Assembly (NCBI RefSeq): GCF_033955345.1
Contig: NZ_CP138332.1
Coordinates: forward strand, 372,001-436,000
Direction: 5' to 3'
DNA length: 64,000 nt
Origin: Sphingobacterium bambusae
GTDB taxonomy: Bacteria > Bacteroidota > Bacteroidia > Sphingobacteriales > Sphingobacteriaceae
Shown: one piece after another, positions 28,128 to 37,700 of the stretch
Position numbering within the stretch: position 1 is the first letter of the stretch
Layout of the letters: the number at the start of each line of letters is the position of its first letter
Notes under the pieces: model-generated
What the model saw: the letters and a program-made list of their open reading frames with translations, nothing else
Told to the model about the DNA's origin: nothing
The model's database searches: none
Position numbers and translations under genes: made by a program

Positions 28128-29912
28128 ATGAAGATAAAGCACTATTTATCCAAAACATGGAGCCTTTTGATCCTGCTGCCCTTTTACCTTTCGGCACAGA
28201 CCATGACCAACGTGCATGGCCGGAAAGTTCAGGTACTGAACGGTAGATGGAATGCCATCATCGATCAATATGCGCAGGGGCGAAAAAATGAAATATACTT
28301 AAACAAAAAACCAGAAGGAAAAACAGAGTTTTACGAATATGCCTTTAAGCACGGCCTACGGCTTAATGTTCCCGCTGACTGGAACAGTCAAGCGCCCGAG
28401 CTTAAATATTACGAAGGAACAGTATGGTATGCTCGAGAGTTTGATTCCCAAAGACAAGCTGGAAAACGCCATTTTCTCTACTTCGGGGCAGTCAACTACC
28501 GCTGCAGAATATACTTAAACGGTGAGCAACTGGGAGAGCATGAAGGGGGCTTCACACCTTTTCAATTTGAAGTCACCGATAAGCTCCTAGAAAAGGACAA
28601 CTTTCTGGCTGTAGAAGTCGATAACAGCCGCAGTCCTCACGCTATCCCTGCAATGGCCTTCGACTGGTGGAACTACGGTGGTATTACCCGTGATGTGTTT
28701 CTGATAGAGACGCCCGAGCTGTTTATTGAAGACTATTTTATAAGGCTGGACAAACACCTGCCAGACCACATAGATGCTGAGATCAAGCTTTCGCAGCCGG
28801 TAGCAGGAGCGCGGATCAATCTTCGAATACCTGAGCTACGCATTAACCAGACACTTCGCACCGATGCGCAGGGCAAGGCCCAGTTGACATTTAAAGTTGA
28901 AAAACTACAACGCTGGTCTCCAGCAGCCCCAAAGCGCTATGAAGTTGTTGTGGCGCATGCTGGGGAAGAAATCAGCGAAGAGATGGCTTTCCGTAACCTT
29001 TGGGTTAAAGGGGAAGATATATTTCTGAATGGCGAACCAATCTTCCTAAAAGCGACTTCTTTTCATGAGGAAATACCGCAACGCCAAGGACGTGCATTCT
29101 CAGAGGCTGACGCCGTAATGCTCCTTTCGGAAGCCAAGGCTCTTGGATGCAATATGATCCGGCTGGCCCACTACCCACAGAATGAACATACCGTAAGGTT
29201 AGCAGAAAAAATGGGCTTTTTACTATGGCAGGAAATACCGATATGGCAAGGCATAAATTTCGACAACACAAAGACTAAAGAAAAGGCGCAGGGGATGATC
29301 CGCGAGATGGTTGGAAGGGACAAAAACAGAGGAGCTATCGCATTTTGGGGAGTCGCCAATGAGACGCAACCTTCACCCTCACGCAACAGCTTTCTGCTAG
29401 ACCTCATCGCACAATGCAAATCAATAGACAGCACTAGGCTAATTATTGCTGCATTTGACTTAGTAAAATTCGACCGCCAGAGGCAGCTATTTGTCATGGA
29501 CGATCCATTCGTGAAGGAACTTGATGTCGTAGCGGTCAACAAATATTTGGGCTGGTACCACCCATGGCCCGTAAGTCCTGATCGATCCCTTTGGGAGGTT
29601 GCTAGAGGGCAGCCGCTCATTATTTCCGAATTCGGCGGCGAGGCACTGTATGGACAAACGGGCAAAGCGGATATGATTAGCTCGTGGAGCGAAGACTATC
29701 AAGCCCGATTGTATGCCGATAATCTAGAGATGTTTAAGCACATCCCTAACCTACGCGGTACAGCGCCTTGGATCCTATTTGACTTTCGTTCCCCCTTCCG
29801 GTTCCATCCCAGCAACCAAGAAGGCTGGAATAGAAAAGGACTTGTGTCCGACCAAGGGCATCGAAAAAAAGCCTGGTACTTGATGAAGAGTTATTACGAA
29901 TCAATTCCATAA
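28128..29912 (+). CDS. GH2 glycosidase (beta-glucuronidase/galactosidase type)
   Basis: A 594-residue exported enzyme (signal peptide to about residue 23). The three GH2 parts are visible: sugar-binding jelly roll (YYEGTVWYAREF; HFLYFGAVNYRCRIYLNGEQLGEHEGGFTPF, 28470-28560), an immunoglobulin-like domain and the TIM barrel. The acid/base glutamate is in WGVANETQ near residue 410 and the nucleophile in IISEFGGEA near residue 500. The short length and NKYLGWY motif resemble beta-glucuronidases. In this PUL it would remove galactose or glucuronate from side chains. Confidence 0.88.
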   Translation: MKIKHYLSKTWSLLILLPFYLSAQTMTNVHGRKVQVLNGRWNAIIDQYAQGRKNEIYLNKKPEGKTEFYEYAFKHGLRLNVPADWNSQAPELKYYEGTVWYAREFDSQRQAGKRHFLYFGAVNYRCRIYLNGEQLGEHEGGFTPFQFEVTDKLLEKDNFLAVEVDNSRSPHAIPAMAFDWWNYGGITRDVFLIETPELFIEDYFIRLDKHLPDHIDAEIKLSQPVAGARINLRIPELRINQTLRTDAQGKAQLTFKVEKLQRWSPAAPKRYEVVVAHAGEEISEEMAFRNLWVKGEDIFLNGEPIFLKATSFHEEIPQRQGRAFSEADAVMLLSEAKALGCNMIRLAHYPQNEHTVRLAEKMGFLLWQEIPIWQGINFDNTKTKEKAQGMIREMVGRDKNRGAIAFWGVANETQPSPSRNSFLLDLIAQCKSIDSTRLIIAAFDLVKFDRQRQLFVMDDPFVKELDVVAVNKYLGWYHPWPVSPDRSLWEVARGQPLIISEFGGEALYGQTGKADMISSWSEDYQARLYADNLEMFKHIPNLRGTAPWILFDFRSPFRFHPSNQEGWNRKGLVSDQGHRKKAWYLMKSYYESIP

Positions 29913-29921
29913 TCGTTTTTC

Positions 29922-31151
29922 ATGAAATCAAAATATATAAAATCACTCGATATGATATGTAGACCATTATGCCTGTACCTCATATTGCTCGGCCTGACGG
30001 CGTGCAGTGCTACGCGTGCCCAAACCAATGACACCTCCGTGGAAGCTACCGTAGACAGTGCCTTGGCATTTGCCGAAAAGCAGAGTTTACTGCTTGCAAA
30101 AAAATACGAAAAGCAGCACGACCAGCTACCACGGACCTTTCAGCAAGACAAAGATATTTCCTCTGACTCCCGATGGTGGTGCAGTGGATTCTTCCCCGGC
30201 GTACTATGGCTGCTCTATGAAGCGCATCCCTCTGCAGAGCTGCTGGCCTATGCCAAGCGCTACACGCAACGTGTGGAACGTGAGCAATACACCACTGACA
30301 ACCACGACGTAGGCTTTATGATATTTTGCAGTTTTGGCAATGGTTATCGACTGACTAAAGATCCGCATTATAGGTCTGTCATACTTACCGCAGCCAAATC
30401 GCTGAGCACACGCTATGATCCGGCCGTAGGTCTTATCCGTTCGTGGGACCACAACAGGGAGCAATGGCAATATCCTGTCATCATAGACAACATCATGAAC
30501 CTAGAGCTATTACTCTGGGCAGCAAACCAATCGGAAGATAGCACGTATAGCGCTATGGTTCGTTCTCATGCCGACCGAACCATGCAGCACCATTTCCGTT
30601 CCGACTACAGCTCTTACCACGTAGTATCCTATGACACGCTTAGCGCGCTACCGCACCATAAGCAGACCCACCAAGGTTTCTCCGACGAGTCGTCCTGGAG
30701 CCGAGGACAGGCCTGGGGACTTTATGGCTACACCTATCTGTACAGGGAAACAAAAGATCGACGATACCTTCAACAGGCGCAGCACATCGCCGACTACCTG
30801 CTCGATCATCCGCACATGCCAGAAGATGGTATTCCCTATTGGGACTACGATAGCCCTGATATCCCGAACACGCCTCGGGATGCATCTGCCGCTAGCATCA
30901 TGGCCTCGGCTCTTGTTGAGCTCAGCGACTTTGTCGACGGGGAGCTTTCGCACAAATACCGCGACTTCGCTAAACTACAAATTACCACCCTAGCTTCTCC
31001 CCGCTACACGGCCAAATTGGGAGAAAACGGCGGTTTTATCCTGAAGCACAGTGTAGGAGCCTATCCGCTACATTCGGAAATCGATGTGCCGTTGACCTAT
31101 GCAGACTACTACTATGTGGAAGCCCTCAACAAACTGAAAAAGAAACGCTAA
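29922..31151 (+). CDS. GH88 unsaturated glucuronyl hydrolase
   Basis: A 409-residue lipoprotein (lipobox LTAC near residue 28) with the alpha6/alpha6-barrel of GH88. These enzymes hydrolyse the unsaturated uronic acid left at the non-reducing end after a polysaccharide lyase has acted, starting by hydration of the double bond. Two key aspartates are visible: HDVGFMIF near residue 127 and PVIIDNIMNLELL near residue 187. RGQAWGLYGYTYLY and AASIMASALVEL are also family-typical. It implies that the target glycan contains uronic acids cleaved by a lyase, although no lyase gene is seen in the window. Confidence 0.92.
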   Translation: MKSKYIKSLDMICRPLCLYLILLGLTACSATRAQTNDTSVEATVDSALAFAEKQSLLLAKKYEKQHDQLPRTFQQDKDISSDSRWWCSGFFPGVLWLLYEAHPSAELLAYAKRYTQRVEREQYTTDNHDVGFMIFCSFGNGYRLTKDPHYRSVILTAAKSLSTRYDPAVGLIRSWDHNREQWQYPVIIDNIMNLELLLWAANQSEDSTYSAMVRSHADRTMQHHFRSDYSSYHVVSYDTLSALPHHKQTHQGFSDESSWSRGQAWGLYGYTYLYRETKDRRYLQQAQHIADYLLDHPHMPEDGIPYWDYDSPDIPNTPRDASAASIMASALVELSDFVDGELSHKYRDFAKLQITTLASPRYTAKLGENGGFILKHSVGAYPLHSEIDVPLTYADYYYVEALNKLKKKR

Positions 31152-31179
31152 GCAAACAATTCATAAAAACGAATTCGAC

Positions 31180-33912
31180 ATGAATGCCATCCTACCCCAC
31201 TTTATTACATGCATATACACTTTCCTACTCTGCCTTGGACCACTTTTATCGCGCAGCCAAACCATCGAACGTGACCTTTCGGGATCATGGGGCTTCCAAA
31301 CAGACCTCATGGATTTCAGAAGGGGCTCACTCTCTCCAAGGTACAATCACAAGCTCCAAGACAGCATCATGCTGCCGGGCATCACTGATGACTACCAAAT
31401 CGGATACAGATCGCCCTATCGCCACATCGACCGATTGACCAGAAAATATGAATACATGGGTCCCGCTTGGTACCAGCGCGATATCGAGATCCCAGCAGAA
31501 TGGGAAGGCAAGCAGATTTTCCTATACTTCGAACGGACACACTGGCTAAGCAGCATTTATGTAGATACCAAAGAAGTAAGCAAGATAGACTATATCAGTG
31601 TACCTCATAACCATGACCTTACACCTTATCTTCAGCCAGGCAAGACCCATCGCATTACCGTATGCATTGATAACAGGTTCCAATACGATACCCACAAATG
31701 GAACCACGCACATTCAGAATTTACACAGATCAACTGGAACGGTATACTCGGAGATATCAAGATGTTGGCTGTTGATCCAGTATATATTAACGATCTGCAA
31801 GTATATCCTCAACTTGCAGATAAGAGCATTCGCGTGAAGCTGCAACTCAACAATACCCTTGCTAAGAAAGCACAGACGCGTGCTACCTTCCATATTGCAG
31901 GAGAAGGTATTAACATCGAGAAAGCGGTGCAGCTGAGCAGCGGTGACTCTAGCTTTACACTAGAAACAACAATACCGCTGGGTCCTGATATGAAAACCTG
32001 GGACGAGTTCAACCCGCACCTGTACACAATAAACTGTGCACTGCAGACCAACCTCGAGGGTAAGGACTACGAGCATTCTCGAGAAACGACCTTCGGCATG
32101 CGGGAAGTAAAACAGGGCAAGAACCATATCCTGCTCAACGGCCGGCCCATCCACCTACGCGGAAATGTCGAGAATGCGGTATTCCCCAAGACCGGACACG
32201 CCCCCCTAGATGACGCTTCATGGGAGCGCATCATGGTTTTGATGAAAACATATGGACTCAACCACTTACGGTTTCACTCATGGTGCCCTCCAAAGGCCGC
32301 GTTCCGCATGGCCGATAAGCACGGAATCTATCTGGAGGTCGAAATGCCCATGTGGGGTAAGGATGCCGAACCTGAGGAAAAAAGATTTGCCTTTTTCAGG
32401 CGCGAGATCCAGGCCATATTGCAAGAATATGGAAATCATCCCTCATTCATCCTATATTGCAACGGGAATGAGATCACTGGTAACTTCGACTTTATCGAAG
32501 AACTGACGGCCCAAGGCCGCAAGCTTGATCCGCGTCATCTCTATAGTGGATCGACAGCGCGCACACGTGTGCCCTCGGATCAGTACTATGTGTCACAGCA
32601 GACCAACAAAGGCCCAGTGAAAGTGTACGAAGGATTACCCAGCACTAACTGGGACAGGAATAATGAGTCGGATGTTGACGTGCCGGTCATATCGCACGAA
32701 TCGGGTCAGCGCTGTATTTATCCAAATTTTCAAGAGATCGAAAAGTATGCCAATAGCCCTGTTGAAGCACGCAATTTTGAGCTATTCCAAGAGATGCTAG
32801 AGCGCAACGGCATGCTCGATCAAGCAGACCAGTTTTTTAAAGCCTCTGGGGCCTTAACGGTACTGGAGTATAAAGCCGTGATCGAGGCATTACTACGTTC
32901 ATCTAAGTCGGCAGGCTTTCAGCTGCTTTCACTCAATGACTTTCCCGGACAAGGTTATGCGCCAGTTGGCATCCTTGATCCCTTTTGGGACTCGAAAGGT
33001 CTTATCAGCGCCGAAAAATTCCGAGAGTTCTGCGCTCCCACCGTGGCGCTACTTCGCTATGAAAAAAGCGCTTATTTTGAACACGAGCCGTTCACTGCGC
33101 AAGCTGAGGTATATAATTACAGTGCATCGGCCATACGGCGAGTGCGCCCAAGGTGGTGGATAAGCGATGAGAAGGGAAATATACTAAGAAAAGGCAGTCT
33201 CAAGATGCATTCCATTGCTAGGGACAGCGTGTCTGCGCTCGGGGAGTTTTCCGTATCGTTAGGTGGCCTCGCCAAAACACAAAAGCTGACCGTTCACCTA
33301 GCCATAAATGAGCAGGTAAAAAACAGCTGGAACATATGGGTCTACCCTCCCCCCTCTCCCATCATGGAGTCTACAGCGGAAGTACTCTACACCAAGCATT
33401 ATGATGCTGCTGCCCAGCGCCATCTGGCCGAAGGTAAAACGGTGATCTTAACACCTTCGCCCAACCAGGTAAAAGGTCGTAAATCGGTGTTCCACAACCA
33501 TTTTTGGAACCCTATCATGTTTGCTTGGCCACCTATGACCATCGGCTGCCTGATCCACCATGAGTCACCTCTATTCAAAGAGTTTAATACTTCGTACCAC
33601 AGCGACTGGCAATGGTGGGATATTCTGAACCACGCCAAGGTCATCGAGATGCAGGGAGCACCTGAGGCTCTACGCCCCTTTATACAGGTGATCGACAGCT
33701 ACGATAACAACCAAAAATTAGGAATAGGCTTTGAGGCGAAAGTAAATGGTGGCAAACTATTGCTGCTGGCCGTAGATACCGAAAAGGACATCGATAATAG
33801 ACCGGCCACCCGTCAGTTGATGCAAAGTATTGATGCCTATGTAAAAGGACAGCAATTTGCGCCAAAAGTAGAAGTCGATGAATCGTTCATTAATTCATTC
33901 TTATCAAAATAA
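31180..33912 (+). CDS. Large GH2-family glycosidase
   Basis: A 910-residue exported enzyme (signal peptide to about residue 27). The sugar-binding domain includes YMGPAWYQRDIEIP and FERTHWLSSIYVD. The TIM barrel has LRFHSWCPPKAAFRMADKHGIYLEVEMPMWG (32266-32352), the acid/base glutamate in YCNGNEITG near residue 430 and a probable nucleophile in VISHESGQ near residue 504. The C-terminal 300 residues form extra beta-sandwich domains. Substrate could be galactose, glucuronate or another beta-sugar; sequence alone does not tell. Confidence 0.85.
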   Translation: MNAILPHFITCIYTFLLCLGPLLSRSQTIERDLSGSWGFQTDLMDFRRGSLSPRYNHKLQDSIMLPGITDDYQIGYRSPYRHIDRLTRKYEYMGPAWYQRDIEIPAEWEGKQIFLYFERTHWLSSIYVDTKEVSKIDYISVPHNHDLTPYLQPGKTHRITVCIDNRFQYDTHKWNHAHSEFTQINWNGILGDIKMLAVDPVYINDLQVYPQLADKSIRVKLQLNNTLAKKAQTRATFHIAGEGINIEKAVQLSSGDSSFTLETTIPLGPDMKTWDEFNPHLYTINCALQTNLEGKDYEHSRETTFGMREVKQGKNHILLNGRPIHLRGNVENAVFPKTGHAPLDDASWERIMVLMKTYGLNHLRFHSWCPPKAAFRMADKHGIYLEVEMPMWGKDAEPEEKRFAFFRREIQAILQEYGNHPSFILYCNGNEITGNFDFIEELTAQGRKLDPRHLYSGSTARTRVPSDQYYVSQQTNKGPVKVYEGLPSTNWDRNNESDVDVPVISHESGQRCIYPNFQEIEKYANSPVEARNFELFQEMLERNGMLDQADQFFKASGALTVLEYKAVIEALLRSSKSAGFQLLSLNDFPGQGYAPVGILDPFWDSKGLISAEKFREFCAPTVALLRYEKSAYFEHEPFTAQAEVYNYSASAIRRVRPRWWISDEKGNILRKGSLKMHSIARDSVSALGEFSVSLGGLAKTQKLTVHLAINEQVKNSWNIWVYPPPSPIMESTAEVLYTKHYDAAAQRHLAEGKTVILTPSPNQVKGRKSVFHNHFWNPIMFAWPPMTIGCLIHHESPLFKEFNTSYHSDWQWWDILNHAKVIEMQGAPEALRPFIQVIDSYDNNQKLGIGFEAKVNGGKLLLLAVDTEKDIDNRPATRQLMQSIDAYVKGQQFAPKVEVDESFINSFLSK

Positions 33913-33917
33913 CTGTT

Positions 33918-34685
33918 ATGCGCGAAATAATAATTCTCGGGCTAATACACCTTTGGCTACCACTGCTCGGCCAAGAAATTGTGCTTGATAAAAAAGCCTC
34001 CCTGGAGAGTGTTTATACCCAAGAGGTTACCGAACAAATGTTACTACCAATGAATGAACTGGGCCTAGAGGCGGGATATGCCTGCTACGAAACCCTTCTA
34101 AACACGACCTCGCGCCAGGCAACACTTGAACTGGAACATGTGCGGGACTATGCGGTCGTATACGTTGATGGCCATCTGCAAGGCTCTCTAGACGATAGCC
34201 GAAAAAAGATTGTCCTAAGCGGCATGTCCGGTAAACATCACTTACAGCTGTTTGTTGAGAATATTGGCAGAATAACCTATGGCCCCGAAATTCTCGACAA
34301 CTCAAAAGGTCTCTTCGGATGGGTAAAGTTGGACGGTGAGCATGTCGAGGACTGGACCATGAAAACATTGGACATTAAAAATTATCATGTGGAGGATCTG
34401 TCCTTCTCTAAAGATTCGACATTGCACGCGCCATGCTTCTATCAAGGCGTATTTTCAACTGATGCTTCCTCAAGCCCTATTTATTTGGATATTTCGGGCT
34501 GGGGAATGGGTGAAGTATGGATCAACGGCCACTACTTGGGATCCTTCTGGGAGCAGGAAAAACAGCAATCATTGCTCATTCCTTCCAATTATCTTATCCC
34601 TGGCACAAATACTTTGGTGGTATTTGAGATGCACGACAAGGCACAGCAAATTATGAAGCTAACGGATAAGCCAGTCTTTAAATGA
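33918..34685 (+). CDS. Barrel-less GH35-like protein: exported accessory beta-sandwich domains only
   Basis: A 255-residue protein with its own signal peptide (residues 1-18, ending LLGQ). The rest matches the C-terminal jelly-roll domains of GH35 beta-galactosidases: GLEAGYACYETLL near residue 50, VYVDGHLQGSLDD near 91, LFVENIGRITYGPEI near 111, KGLFGWVKLDG near 129, ISGWGMGEVWINGHYLGSFW near 192 and a C-terminal LIPGTNTLVVFEM. The catalytic TIM barrel is entirely missing and there is no room for it, since the upstream gene ends five bases earlier. It is probably a carbohydrate-binding or partner protein, not an enzyme. The start codon and signal peptide indicate a real gene, not a broken one. 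Confidence 0.75.
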   Translation: MREIIILGLIHLWLPLLGQEIVLDKKASLESVYTQEVTEQMLLPMNELGLEAGYACYETLLNTTSRQATLELEHVRDYAVVYVDGHLQGSLDDSRKKIVLSGMSGKHHLQLFVENIGRITYGPEILDNSKGLFGWVKLDGEHVEDWTMKTLDIKNYHVEDLSFSKDSTLHAPCFYQGVFSTDASSSPIYLDISGWGMGEVWINGHYLGSFWEQEKQQSLLIPSNYLIPGTNTLVVFEMHDKAQQIMKLTDKPVFK

Positions 34686-34773
34686 TGCTGACTTGCCAGC
34701 GTTTGAAATGGATTCTCTTGGTCGTCTACGGATAATTTTGGTAAATTGGGACGCTAATCAAGCACGCTAACAC

Positions 34774-37700
34774 ATGGAAAAAAACTGCCTAGCTACCATT
34801 TTTTTTATTTTGGCATTCCGAATGCTTTATGCTATTGATGCATCGGCATATCGGTTCCATGTGATGCCCGAGACATCCTATTATGGCGGGATACAAAGCA
34901 TCTGCAAAGATAGTTTGGGCAGGATTTGGTACACAGGGCCCGATGCACTTTTTATGTATGATGGAAATAGATTCCATCAACTCAATGAGCTGGTATCCAA
35001 CATATCGCCAAAGGTAAAGTGGGGATATGGCAATCTGCTCACGGATAAAAGTGGGCAGCTCTACCTGACAAGCAACTTTGGTCTCCTAAAGTTTAACTAC
35101 GAGCACTTCTCATTCGAGTTGCTGGTGGGCGGGAAGATCCGTTCAGTCACAATGCATAGCGATGGCAACATCTACATGCTTTCCGGCGACAGCTTACTGC
35201 GCTACGAGCAAAGCAGTGGCCAAACCGCCGCCTTTGCCTTGCCAACAAACAAAGCCTTCAGCCACATCATCAGTATGGACAACCAACTCTACCTTTCCCT
35301 AGAGGGCACGCTATACCATGTAGACTGGGCAAAAAGAAAATTTACAAAATATGCCTCCCTAGGCGGCAGCGCCAGCACGGTGAATGACGCTGTGGCCTAC
35401 CGAGGTCACTACTATTTTCTGACGCAGCGGGACGGTCTTTACATTACCGACAAAACAGGCAAGGTCACCCTGCATGTGATCCTAGCCAATAACGGTACTG
35501 CATCGGCGCTATCGAAAAAGATACTCCTGGATGAAAAAGGCACCATATGGGTGGCCACACAGATGGGACTTTATCTTTACGATCCCGACGAGCAGAGCGG
35601 CGAATTTCTGCGGATGAATCTCAACGATGCTTTTTCACTACCCAACAATTCCATTTGGACGATCTATCCCGATCCGGATCAGGGTATTTGGATCGGGACC
35701 TATGGGGGTAAGATGGCTTACTGCTCCCTTTATGATGCAAAGGTGCGCTACTTTACCCCCAGTCCAGGCGGTCTGAACCATCCCGTAGTGAGCAGCTTTC
35801 AGGAAGACGAGCAGGGAAATATATGGATCGGTACTGAAGGCGGCGGAATAAACCGTTGGAATAGGAAGAATGATAGTTTTAGCCATTTTATGCGCTCACA
35901 GGGAAATTCGCCCAACTCCAATATGATCAAAAGGCTAAAATTTAATACGCAAGGCTCGAGGCTCTTGGCCTCCGCTTTCGGCGGTGGCATCACGGAATAC
36001 GATATTAATACTGAAACGTTTTACGATCTAGGCATCTATTCGCCAGCAAGCCACATGCCCTTAACCGTATATGATTTTGTTAGCGACGAGGACGGAAACC
36101 TGTGGATGAGCGACCCAGATAAATCAATGCTCTATAAAAAAACTAATAAAGGTGTTTCAACTCAGCAGGTGGTAGGTGCCGATAACAAAAAGCTAAACTT
36201 GGAGATTGAAGCGTTATACATCGACACCGATGGCCACCTGAGGCTAATCACCCACCAAGGGCTATTCGTCGTATCACGTAAGACTCTGCAAGTACTGCAC
36301 GAGTATCGCATTGAAAGCGCACCCTATGCTACAAATATGCTTTGCAGCTACTACCTAGCGAGCAATGGCGATCTGTGGCTTGGTACCCTAGGCAAAGGTG
36401 TCAATGTCCTCAGCAAGGATGGCCACTACAGAAACTATAGTGAAAGTAAAGACTTTCCTGCTAAAATGGTCTTTGGTATCTTGGAGGACGAGCATACCAA
36501 AAACATTTGGTTCAGCACCAGCGAGGGCCTATATTTTTATGACACAGCGACAAAAAATTTTAAAAAGGCTCGTTTCTATCGCGAAAACACATGCGGATCA
36601 TTCTACATCCGTTCGGCAGCCAAAACCAAGAGCGGAGAAATGCTCTTCGGCGGCACCAATGGCTTTGTTATGTTCAACCCCACGCTGACCAACAAAAACC
36701 CACAAAAACCGCGGGTATTCTTCACCGGCTTTTTAGTGAACAACAGACTGGAGACCAGCCACACACCCAACTCGCCATTGCATAAAGATATCTCCAGCCT
36801 CTCCAACAACATCGACCAACAGATACGCCTGTCCAACAAACAGTCCAATATTGAGATCCGCTTTTCTGCCAACAGCTACCTTTCCGCTGATAAGAATGAG
36901 TTTATGTATCGCATGGTGGGCATTTCAGACCGCTGGCTATCGATAAGCAACAACCAGAAATCGGTACAATTTTTCAACCTGCCTGCTGGCGACTACGTAT
37001 TCGAGGTTAAGGCGTCCAACAACGATGCCGTTTGGGGAACGGCTATCTCACGGCTCTATCTTCACGTGGATCCTCCATTTTTTCTGTCTTGGTGGGCTTA
37101 TTGCCTTTACAGCCTATTAGCCGCAACACTCCTCTTTTTTGTACTGCGCTACTATACGAACAAAAAGGTTTTTAAGGAGCGCCTGGCGCTGGAAGTACTA
37201 AAAGAAAAAAATATGCGCGAGCTGAACCTCGCACGAACCAATTTTTTCACGCATATCTCACACGATCTAAAAACGCCGCTTACCTTAGTACTGCAACCTT
37301 TGAGGCAGCTCAGAGAGTCCCTTACAGAAGACGAAAAGGCATCGATATACTTGCAACATATCGAAAAAAACGTACTGCGTATCCAGCGTATGATCAGCCA
37401 GCTCTTGCGCTTTCGAGAAATTGAGAGCCAACGTATCACCTTACACCCTCAAGTTGGAGATTTTATAAATTTCGTATTCGATCTCTTCGGATTGTTTGAG
37501 ATGTATGCCAACAAGAAGGAAATTGAAACACAAAGCGCGACACATATTGCACATCTACAAGTAGCCTTCGACTATGACATCATCGAGAAAATACTGACAA
37601 ACCTCTTCTCCAATGCACTGAAATATACACCAAATAAGGGCTACGTTGGGTTGCGCATATATGCTGCAAGCGAAGAGGAAGTGATGATGCTACCAAAACC

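Noticed and set aside
29171..29665. 164-residue minus-strand frame within the GH2 gene
   Set aside because: Shadow of the GH2 catalytic domain on the opposite strand.
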